A stretch of 64,000 nt of DNA from Allomuricauda sp. (GTDB taxonomy: Bacteria; Bacteroidota; Bacteroidia; Flavobacteriales; Flavobacteriaceae), in the NCBI RefSeq assembly GCF_013911645.1, contig NZ_JACESV010000003.1:186001-250000 (forward strand), written 5' to 3'. The position numbers and the translations under genes are program-made. This document shows positions 35,878-42,915 of the stretch, piece after piece; within the stretch, counting starts at the first letter, position 1, and each line of letters begins with the position of its first letter. The notes beneath the pieces were generated by a model. That model was given only the letters and a program-made list of their open reading frames with translations. It was not told the origin of the DNA and ran no database searches.

Positions 35878-36504
35878 TCAAACAAGGGTCAGGCCTTTTT
35901 TCTTTACCCAAAGTTGGGCAAAAACCATATTGGGCACCCAACAAAGCCAGGCAACTATTTTGTAGGCCAGCAAAAACTCTCCAAAAATAATAGTTAGTAA
36001 GGGCAACCAAATACGTAAGGTAACTGCAGCAAAACAAGCCGCGTAGCTGTAGATCATTAAACCTTGATGCAGGGAAAGGTCTTTGTTTTTTACTGCAATA
36101 TAGGCCCGTAGGGTAGTAAAGAGCCAAATCAACCCAAGACTTATAAACCCCAAGGATGAAACAATGCCGCCCGTGGCGAAAAAACCAAGGTATACACCGC
36201 ACAATCCACTTATCAAAGCGGATAACACATATACTTTCCCAATATTTCTATGCCATTTTAGGTGTTTGGACCTCCACTTTTTGACAAACTGAGACCAACC
36301 CACCAACAGAGCCAAGCTTCCAAAACTGATATGGCCGTAAAAGGCTGTTTTCCAAAGTGTACTTGCCAATAGTTCATTGGATTTGTTCATTAAAAGTCCA
36401 AAATCCTCGGTCGCGAATATATAAATCAGTGGGTAGAGACCTATTCCAATGGCCAAAAACACAAAAACCACCCAAGCTACTTTGTTTCTAACTGTTTGAG
36501 CCAT
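35878..36504 (-). CDS. DUF2306 integral membrane protein
   Basis: A 208-aa protein with about six transmembrane helices (near 10-30, 50-70, 88-108, 112-130, 148-165, 172-195). The conserved pattern HISFGSLALLVGWSQF and HRNIGKVYV matches the DUF2306 family of Bacteroidota, which has paired His residues in helices that could bind a cofactor such as haem. No function is established. It is convergent with the VOC gene (one base between stop codons) and not obviously part of that unit. Confidence 0.8.
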   Translation of the reverse strand: MAQTVRNKVAWVVFVFLAIGIGLYPLIYIFATEDFGLLMNKSNELLASTLWKTAFYGHISFGSLALLVGWSQFVKKWRSKHLKWHRNIGKVYVLSALISGLCGVYLGFFATGGIVSSLGFISLGLIWLFTTLRAYIAVKNKDLSLHQGLMIYSYAACFAAVTLRIWLPLLTIIFGEFLLAYKIVAWLCWVPNMVFAQLWVKKKGLTLV

Positions 36505-36824
36505 AAAACCTTGTTTAGCTGAGTTCGATTGTTAATGAAAAGAAATCAGAGTTTTAACTCCAAAGTGTCAGGTCGAGCGTAGTCGAGACCTATTTAACAG
36601 CTCGAAAATTTAAAAGACTTCTCGACTGCACTCGAAGTAACATAGTATTCACCTGTATAAAGCACTGATTTTCAATATGCTTAATTTCATAACAATAATC
36701 GAACTCAGGTTTATTCACCAAGAAGTAAGTTATCGATATTTTGGATATAAAAACAAGAATATTGATGGCAATTCGTTATAAGTGTACTGATTAGGGTCTT
36801 AAGCCAAACCCAAATCGTACTATT
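36505..36824. other. Intergenic region with TCGAG-type repeats
   Basis: At 36570-36591 is the imperfect palindrome containing GTCGAGCGTAGTCGAGAC (36572-36589), identical over 18 bases to the copy inside argS at 46259-46276. A related fragment, CTCGACTGCACTCGAAG, lies near 36622. The rest is AT-rich with no ORF or RNA gene visible. Confidence 0.7.
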
Positions 36825-36965
36825 ATGAAGACAATTTTACTCCTGATTACCCTTATTTTTTCTGCCATGGCGGTATCCAGTTGCACCAATGACGAAGGTG
36901 AGACCGAATTTGAATTTTTGACCCCCGAAGAAGAGCAAAAGGCTGAGCAAGAAAACGCAGACTAA
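36825..36965 (+). CDS. Small acidic lipoprotein (46 aa)
   Basis: A short gene with ATG at 36825 and TAA at 36963. The product has a typical flavobacterial lipoprotein signal (MKTILLLITLIFSAMAVSSC, Cys20) and a 26-residue mature tail that is extremely acidic (about twelve Asp/Glu, one Lys). No family is recognised. Tiny lipoproteins of this kind are common in the group and usually missed. It stands alone, convergent with folD (5 bases between ends). The good signal peptide and lipobox are the main evidence that it is translated. Confidence 0.62.
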   Translation: MKTILLLITLIFSAMAVSSCTNDEGETEFEFLTPEEEQKAEQENAD

Positions 36966-36970
36966 GGTTT

Positions 36971-37849
36971 TTACACGTTGTGACGCTCACGGGCCAACAA
37001 GGTGTTCTTGAGCAACATGGCAATGGTCATAGGTCCTACCCCTCCAGGAACAGGTGTAATGTACGATGCTTTCTTACTTACATTTTCAAAATCCACATCG
37101 CCAGTGATGTAATATCCTTTTTCCTTGGTTTCATCAGGTACGCGGGTAATCCCCACATCAATGATGGTGACTCCATCCTTGACCATATCCGCCTTTAAAA
37201 ACTTTGGAACTCCCAATGCAGAAATCACAATATCCGCCTGAAGCGTTAATTCCTTTAAGTTTTTGGTTCTACTGTGCGCCAAGGTCACGGTAGAGTTTCC
37301 CGGATTCCCCTTTTGGCTCATTAAAATACTGATAGGCCTGCCCACAATATGGCTCCTACCGATAACCACCGTGTGTTTTCCTTCGGTTTCTACTTTATAG
37401 CGCTTTAACAATTCCATAATACCAAACGGCGTGGCTGAAATAAAGGTTTCCATATCCAAGGCCATTTTCCCAAAATTGGTGGGGTGAAATCCATCCACAT
37501 CCTTATCGGGGTCAACGGCCATCAATACTTTTTCCTCATCAATATGTTTGGGCAAGGGCAATTGAACAATGTAACCATCAATGGCGGGGTCGTTGTTCAA
37601 TTGGTGTACTTGCTTTAGCAAATCTTCTTCTGTGGTCTCCTCGGGAAGATGGATCAATGTGGATTCGAACCCTATTTTTTTACAGGAACGCACCTTGCTG
37701 CCCACATAGGTTAGACTGGCTCCATCGTTACCAACCAAAACGGCTGCCAAGTGGGGAACTTTTTCGCCCCGTTCTTTCATTTGAGCCACCTCAACGGTGA
37801 TTTCTTCTTTAATCTGGTTCGATACTTTTTTTCCGTCAAGGATTTCCAT
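36971..37849 (-). CDS. folD: Methylenetetrahydrofolate dehydrogenase / cyclohydrolase
   Basis: A 292-aa bifunctional one-carbon enzyme. Signature segments are [14 protein letters not shown] near 49-62 with the catalytic Lys in [17 protein letters not shown] near 95, [11 protein letters not shown] near 167 (NADP-binding) and [14 protein letters not shown] near 267. Length and motif order are normal. It oxidises 5,10-methylene-THF and hydrolyses methenyl-THF to 10-formyl-THF in the cytoplasm. It lies downstream of ffh on the same strand; the 111-base gap between them is filled by a heptamer tandem repeat. Confidence 0.97.
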   Translation of the reverse strand: MEILDGKKVSNQIKEEITVEVAQMKERGEKVPHLAAVLVGNDGASLTYVGSKVRSCKKIGFESTLIHLPEETTEEDLLKQVHQLNNDPAIDGYIVQLPLPKHIDEEKVLMAVDPDKDVDGFHPTNFGKMALDMETFISATPFGIMELLKRYKVETEGKHTVVIGRSHIVGRPISILMSQKGNPGNSTVTLAHSRTKNLKELTLQADIVISALGVPKFLKADMVKDGVTIIDVGITRVPDETKEKGYYITGDVDFENVSKKASYITPVPGGVGPMTIAMLLKNTLLARERHNV

Positions 37850-37884
37850 AGTGATTCTTAAGGTTTTGGCAATTATTCAACGGG

Positions 37885-37952
37885 CTTCCGACTTCCGACT
37901 TCCGACTTCCGACTTCTGACTTCTGACTTCTGACTTCCGACTTCCGACTTCC
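37885..37952. repeat. Heptanucleotide tandem repeat (CTTCCGA)n
   Basis: Nine complete 7-bp units plus a partial tenth. The middle three units are CTTCTGA, the flanking ones CTTCCGA. It fills most of the gap between ffh and folD and would be transcribed into the folD leader or ffh trailer. Confidence 0.95.
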
Positions 37953-37960
37953 TAATAAAA

Positions 37961-39289
37961 TTATTTCATATTCTGCATCATCTGCATCATCTTTTTGCCT
38001 CCGCCGCCTTGCATCATCTTCATCATCTTGCTCATTTGATTGAACTGTTTTAGCAATTGGTTTACTTCTTGAATGGATGTTCCACTACCGGCAGCTATGC
38101 GCTTTTTACGGCTTGCATTCAATTTGGCAGGTGTAGATCTTTCCTCGGGGGTCATGGAGTGGATAATGGCCTCAATGTGTTTAAAGGCATCATCATCAAT
38201 ATCCAATCCTTTCAAGGCTTTTCCTGCACCAGGAATCATTCCCATGAGGTCCTTCATGTTCCCCATTTTCTTGATTTGCTGAATTTGGCTCAAGAAATCA
38301 TCAAACCCGAATTTATTTTTGGCAATTTTCTTTTGAATCTTACGTGCTTGCTCTTCATCAAACTGCTCTTGGGCACGCTCCACCAAGGATACCACGTCTC
38401 CCATACCAAGGATACGGTCGGCCATTCGGGATGGGTGGAACACATCAATGGCCTCCATTTTCTCGCCCGTACCAATAAATTTGATAGGCTTATCGACCAC
38501 GGATTTAATGGAAATGGCGGCACCACCTCGGGTATCACCATCGAGTTTGGTTAGGATTACCCCGTCAAAATTCAGTACATCGTTAAATGCCTTTGCAGTG
38601 TTTACCGCATCTTGCCCCGTCATGGAGTCTACCACAAACAAGGTTTCCTGCGGCTTTACGGCTTTGTGGATGTTGGAGATTTCATTCATCATCTGCTCAT
38701 CCACAGCCAAACGACCCGCGGTATCAATAATCACTACATTGCACCCTGTACTTTTTGCATGGGCAATACCTGCCTTGGCAATGGCAACAGGATCGTTGTT
38801 GCCCCGATCGGAATATACCTCTACCCCTATTTGGTCACCTACTACATGTAACTGGTCTATCGCTGCTGGACGGTAGACATCGCAGGCTACCAAAAGTGGC
38901 TTTTTGGTTCTTTTGTTTTTGAGGAAATTGGCAAGTTTACCGGAAAAGGTGGTTTTACCAGAACCTTGCAGACCGGACATCAAGATTACAGAAGGGTTAC
39001 CTGAGAGGTCTATACCTTCTGCTTCGCCCCCCATAAGCTCGGTAAGCTCATCTTTAACCAATTTTACCATGAGCTGGCCAGGTTGAAGGGAGGACAATAC
39101 ATTTTGGCCTAGCGCCTTCTCTTTGACCGTATTGGTAAATTCCTTGGCAATCTTAAAGTTAACGTCGGCATCCAACAAGGCCCTTCGCACTTCCTTAAGG
39201 GTCTCTGCAACATTGATTTCAGTAATCTGACCATGCCCTTTAAGGACGTGGAGTGCCTTGTCTAATTTTTCGCTTAAATTATCGAACAT
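37961..39289 (-). CDS. ffh: Signal recognition particle protein
   Basis: A 442-aa SRP54 homologue: N-terminal four-helix bundle (1-90), GTPase G domain with P-loop GLQGSGKTT near 109, DTAGRLAVDE near 189 and TKLDGDTRGG near 247, then a methionine-rich M domain (about 325-442) that binds 4.5S RNA and signal peptides. The C-terminus MMKMMQGGGGKKMMQMMQ is typical of Bacteroidota. It targets nascent membrane proteins with FtsY. folD lies downstream on the same strand. Confidence 0.98.
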   Translation of the reverse strand: MFDNLSEKLDKALHVLKGHGQITEINVAETLKEVRRALLDADVNFKIAKEFTNTVKEKALGQNVLSSLQPGQLMVKLVKDELTELMGGEAEGIDLSGNPSVILMSGLQGSGKTTFSGKLANFLKNKRTKKPLLVACDVYRPAAIDQLHVVGDQIGVEVYSDRGNNDPVAIAKAGIAHAKSTGCNVVIIDTAGRLAVDEQMMNEISNIHKAVKPQETLFVVDSMTGQDAVNTAKAFNDVLNFDGVILTKLDGDTRGGAAISIKSVVDKPIKFIGTGEKMEAIDVFHPSRMADRILGMGDVVSLVERAQEQFDEEQARKIQKKIAKNKFGFDDFLSQIQQIKKMGNMKDLMGMIPGAGKALKGLDIDDDAFKHIEAIIHSMTPEERSTPAKLNASRKKRIAAGSGTSIQEVNQLLKQFNQMSKMMKMMQGGGGKKMMQMMQNMK

Positions 39290-39338
39290 GTGTTCTTTGT
39301 TTTAAAGGAGGGACAAATTTAAGAATAATATAAAGAAA

Positions 39339-39366
39339 AAGGACGGCTTTGGGGCTAGCCGTCCTT
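39339..39366 (-). terminator. Rho-independent terminator of the repeat lipoprotein gene
   Basis: Stem AAGGACGGCT / AGCCGTCCTT with an 8-base loop, followed on the minus strand by a T-rich run. It is placed just after the 39397 stop and before ffh. Confidence 0.85.
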
Positions 39367-39396
39367 CTTTTGGAAAAAAAAGATTGGGGAAAAATT

Positions 39397-41157
39397 CTAT
39401 GGTTTCTCGAACACCAAGGTATCCAAAGAATCATCATCGCTTTCATCAGTAAGTTCAATTCGTGTGGAAGTGATAGAGACCACCTTCCAATCATTGGTCA
39501 ACCCTACAAGATCATCTCCTGTATCAAAATTAATATAGAGCTTCAAACCTTCTTCCGAATCTCTCAGCACCCTCCAAAGACCATTGGCCACAGGGTCTGC
39601 ATTGATCAATACTTCCATCTGGTGCATCGTCGAGAAGTTAAACTCCATTCCTGTGTAAGAAGTTGTCAGTTGTATTTCTCCTTCTTGGTACAGGGCGATA
39701 TTCCAAGGTCCGTCCATGATCATACTTCTAATTTCGGCAACATCGCCATCATCCTCACTATCATCACATACTTGCAGAAGTACCATTTCATTGTCTGAGT
39801 CATCAATATTAAATTTAAATCGGCTATCCGTAAGCTCACTGATGGGCCACTCATAACTCACCTCTGGTTCATCTTCCAAAGTAATCATAAGGGATAATTC
39901 CAATTGACTATTGAGTCCGATGTCCCAACTACCTTGTGAGACATTTACACCATTGCCAAGGGTAACTGTTCCTCCTGCCTTAAACTGGAATTCATATCCA
40001 AGAAGCCTTTTGACCTCATTCCCTTGGTTTATTATCTTTTTTACGATCCATTCACATTCTTGCAACATTGAAATCAAGGTTTCCCTATCTACTTCGGACG
40101 GCTCCGCATCACAACGTTCTTTGAGTATTATTTTGTTACCATTGTCCTTATAAAGTTTTATAAGATCATCGTCCAATTCATACACATACCAATCCAAAGT
40201 AAAGTCGGCAACAGCTTCAAAATCAATACTCAAGAGTACACCGTTTTCCGCCATGGCAGTAGTCCATGTTCCAGTTATGCTGGTAGTTGCACTGGCAAGT
40301 ACCACTGTCCCATCTTGGGAAAAGGTCATCAATTGTTCAAAATATTGTTCTGTGTTATCGACTTCATCGCGGATTACTTGTCTAACTTCCAGAGGACAGG
40401 CCAACAAAAGATCATTAAGTTCCTCTAAAGTGAAATCATCATCGTTATAATCATTATCATCGTCCTCATCACATTCATTTTTGGATGTTTCCAGTGCTGC
40501 GGCAAGTTCCGCATTGCTCCCGACCGTAATTTGGGTGCCATCATGTTTTTTTAGAGTAACGGGGAACTGTATGCTAATCAATTCATTGTCGCCAAGTTCA
40601 TCAAAAAACCTCCTCATACCTAGGTCGTTCTTTATCTCTACCTGATCGGATTGTTGGTTATCCACACCAAAAGTGAACAAGGTAATTGGGTAAACAAAGT
40701 CGATACACTCTATATCGTCATCGTCGCCCCCTTCAATACACTCACGGGCCATTTTTTCAAGCTCACCATAGTTTTTAATGCTTATCTCTGTAAAATCGGA
40801 AAGGGTAACTGTAATGGGAAAAGCAATGTCCAAAACGTCGTTGTCGTCGTCCAATCCATCAAAAATTTCTTCAACAATTTCAAGGTCACTTTTAGAATCG
40901 ATTGTCACATCAACCCCATTTACATTCACTGTATAAGGAAATTGTATGGCAAAACAACTGGCTCCATCGACAATGTTGTCGAAAGAACCATCATAAGAAG
41001 ATGTTTTTTTAATTAATATGGCCGTTGTAGAATTGGCCGCAATGGCTTGTCCCTCTCCACCTGGGTCAATCTCTTCGTATTCTTCCTGACAAGAGGACAA
41101 ACTTAAAACAAGTACAACCAGTACTGTGCGCAACAAGTTGTCAATCAACTTTTTCAT
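39397..41157 (-). CDS. Repeat-built surface lipoprotein divergent from sigma/FecR/TonB unit
   Basis: A 586-aa lipoprotein (lipobox LSSC, Cys23). Residues about 68-230 hold four ~42-residue repeats, each opening with an F/Y-P-x-T beta-strand: AIQFPYTV (69), DIAFPITV (110), DFVYPITL (153), SIQFPVTL (195). Asp-rich linkers separate them (GLDDDNDVLD, GGDDDDIE, and an acidic run at 228-242), possible Ca2+ sites. Residues about 249-586 hold three ~100-residue lipocalin-like repeats (strand pattern ending in ILKERC, LLQVC and LVFEKP). I recognise no named family. It is divergent from the ECF sigma gene across a 113-base gap with a palindromic promoter box, so it is probably a surface partner of the TonB-receptor signalling system. 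Confidence 0.75.
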   Translation of the reverse strand: MKKLIDNLLRTVLVVLVLSLSSCQEEYEEIDPGGEGQAIAANSTTAILIKKTSSYDGSFDNIVDGASCFAIQFPYTVNVNGVDVTIDSKSDLEIVEEIFDGLDDDNDVLDIAFPITVTLSDFTEISIKNYGELEKMARECIEGGDDDDIECIDFVYPITLFTFGVDNQQSDQVEIKNDLGMRRFFDELGDNELISIQFPVTLKKHDGTQITVGSNAELAAALETSKNECDEDDDNDYNDDDFTLEELNDLLLACPLEVRQVIRDEVDNTEQYFEQLMTFSQDGTVVLASATTSITGTWTTAMAENGVLLSIDFEAVADFTLDWYVYELDDDLIKLYKDNGNKIILKERCDAEPSEVDRETLISMLQECEWIVKKIINQGNEVKRLLGYEFQFKAGGTVTLGNGVNVSQGSWDIGLNSQLELSLMITLEDEPEVSYEWPISELTDSRFKFNIDDSDNEMVLLQVCDDSEDDGDVAEIRSMIMDGPWNIALYQEGEIQLTTSYTGMEFNFSTMHQMEVLINADPVANGLWRVLRDSEEGLKLYINFDTGDDLVGLTNDWKVVSITSTRIELTDESDDDSLDTLVFEKP

Positions 41158-41233
41158 AACTTTTGAATTTTGGGGTTATAATTCAATCTTAAAACAACCC
41201 TTCTTAAAAAAACCCTACTTTTTCTTAAAAATT

Positions 41234-41249
41234 TTCAAATATATTTGAA
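41234..41249. promoter_or_regulatory. Palindromic bidirectional -7 box
   Basis: TTCAAATATATTTGAA is a perfect 16-bp palindrome in which both strands read TATATTTG (TAnnTTTG consensus). The plus box (41240-41247) ends 23 bases before the ECF sigma start, and the minus box (41243-41236) serves the repeat lipoprotein starting at 41157. No -33 box at normal spacing was found on either side. Confidence 0.6.
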
Positions 41250-41270
41250 CCGATAAACAAACCCCCATCC

Positions 41271-41771
41271 ATGAGCAACGTATGCGAAGACCATGTTTTC
41301 AGCAAAGTTTTTAAGACCCACTCCAAAACGGTCTTCAATTATATCTTTTACAAATTTGGGAATGAGGAAAAGGCTCACGACGCCGTTCAGGAAGCATTTG
41401 TAAAATTATGGCAAAACTGTGCAAAGGTAAGTCCGGAAAAAGCAAAATCCTACGTTTACACCATTGCCAATAATCTATATTTAAATGTAATCAAGGCAGA
41501 AAAGGTTAGATTAAAACATGCTGACAGCCTTGTTAAGGACAGAACAAATGAGTCTCCAGAATTTTTGATGGAGGAAAAAGAATACAAGGAAAAATTGGAC
41601 AATGCCCTAAATGCTTTGCCCGAAAACCAAAGAACTACTTTTTTGCTCAACCGGATTGATGGTAAAAAATATGCGGAAATCGCAGAAATTGAGGGAGTAA
41701 GCATAAAAGCCATTGAAAAAAGGATGCATTTGGCGCTGAAGAGTTTACGTGAACAAATTGATGGCATTTAA
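41271..41771 (+). CDS. ECF RNA polymerase sigma factor (FecI-like)
   Basis: A 166-aa ECF sigma factor. Region 2 spans about 8-75 (FNYIFYKFGNEEKAHDAVQEAFVKLWQN region), region 4 about 105-160 with the helix-turn-helix KKYAEIAEIEGVSIKAIEKR. It is followed by a FecR anti-sigma gene and a TonB receptor with an N-terminal signalling domain, the standard cell-surface signalling triad of Bacteroidota. A palindromic -7 box lies 23 bases upstream. It likely activates the receptor and the divergent lipoprotein. Confidence 0.92.
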   Translation: MSNVCEDHVFSKVFKTHSKTVFNYIFYKFGNEEKAHDAVQEAFVKLWQNCAKVSPEKAKSYVYTIANNLYLNVIKAEKVRLKHADSLVKDRTNESPEFLMEEKEYKEKLDNALNALPENQRTTFLLNRIDGKKYAEIAEIEGVSIKAIEKRMHLALKSLREQIDGI

Positions 41772-41912
41772 AGTAGAAAAGATAGACGATAGAAAAGAGA
41801 CAGGAGATATTGACCCTGATCTTGGAAGCACGAAGTCAGATGTCAGTTCGCGGTAAGCAGTTGACAGTAGCCCCAGTCTTTGTCGTTTGGCCCTGATCCA
41901 CGGATCTATGCT

Positions 41913-41948
41913 CTTGAACTTGAACTTGAACTTGAACTTGAACTTGAA
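41913..41948. repeat. Hexanucleotide tandem repeat (CTTGAA)6
   Basis: Six exact copies of CTTGAA in the 229-base gap between the ECF sigma gene and fecR, in the probable fecR leader. The rest of this gap is unremarkable and has no terminator. Confidence 0.95.
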
Positions 41949-42000
41949 AGGTAGGGTATTTTAAAAGGTAGTTGTTATTATAACGTAAAGCATAAAACCC

Positions 42001-42915
42001 ATGCAAGAAAATTATTTGGCAAAATGGCTCAGTGGAGAGCTTTCGGAAGAGGAACTTAGGGAGTTCAAAAATTCCCAAGAGTTTGCCTCGTATCAAAAGC
42101 TCAAGGATGCTTCAAGCAACTTAAAGGCCCCCGATTTTGACACGGAAAAAGCCTTACAACGCTTGAAAAAAGAGCATATTGACAATGTACCAAAGGTGAT
42201 TTCCTTGAATCCTTTCAAGAAATTCCTGAGAGTCGCTGCCGTTATTGCCATACTCCTCGCCGGTTCTTATTTTTATGTAAACACCTTAAACGAAAAAGTT
42301 GCCACGGATTACGCTGAGCGTTCCGAGCTTATGCTGCCCGATAATTCCGAAATCTTTTTGAACGCAGATTCACAAGTGTCCTTCAATAAAAAGAATTGGG
42401 ACAATAAAAGAAATGTTGATTTAAAAGGAGAAGCTTTCTTTAAAGTTGCCAAAGGAAAAAAATTCACGGTTTCCACCAAACACGGAACGGTTGCCGTTTT
42501 GGGCACACAATTTAATGTGGAAAATAGAAAAGGTTTTTTTGAGGTGACTTGCTACGAAGGTTTGGTAAGCGTTAACTACAACAACAAAGAAACCAAGTTG
42601 TCCGCCGGAACTTCTTTCTTGATGATCAACGGCAAAATTGTTGACGTTGGGACACCCAATGGCACGCTACCATCTTGGATGAACAATGAAAGTAGCTTTG
42701 AGAGCATACCCCTAAAATATGTTTTTGCCGAGCTTGAAAGACAGTTCAATGTAAAGGTATCCTCAAAAAATATTGATGAAAATCTCTTATTTACAGGTTC
42801 TTTCAACAACACAGACCTAAATATGGCGTTAAAAAGTATAAGTACCCCCTCCAAAACACGTTACAAAATAGACGGAGACAACGTACTTTTTTATGCTGGG
42901 AACACACAACAATAA
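42001..42915 (+). CDS. FecR-family anti-sigma factor
   Basis: A 304-aa single-pass membrane protein: short cytosolic N-terminus (1-75), transmembrane segment about 77-95 (FLRVAAVIAILLAGSYFYV), periplasmic FecR domain (about 105-215; LPDNSEIFLNADSQVSF, VLGTQFNVENRKG) and a C-terminal DUF4974/STN-like domain (about 230-300). It relays ligand binding by the TonB receptor to the ECF sigma factor. Its end overlaps the receptor gene by 23 bases. The gap to the sigma gene is unusually long (229 bases) and contains a hexamer tandem repeat. Confidence 0.92.
   Translation: MQENYLAKWLSGELSEEELREFKNSQEFASYQKLKDASSNLKAPDFDTEKALQRLKKEHIDNVPKVISLNPFKKFLRVAAVIAILLAGSYFYVNTLNEKVATDYAERSELMLPDNSEIFLNADSQVSFNKKNWDNKRNVDLKGEAFFKVAKGKKFTVSTKHGTVAVLGTQFNVENRKGFFEVTCYEGLVSVNYNNKETKLSAGTSFLMINGKIVDVGTPNGTLPSWMNNESSFESIPLKYVFAELERQFNVKVSSKNIDENLLFTGSFNNTDLNMALKSISTPSKTRYKIDGDNVLFYAGNTQQ

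Noticed and set aside
37885..37952. Heptamer array as a CRISPR or iteron origin
   Set aside because: No spacers, unit too short for CRISPR, and no replication genes nearby.
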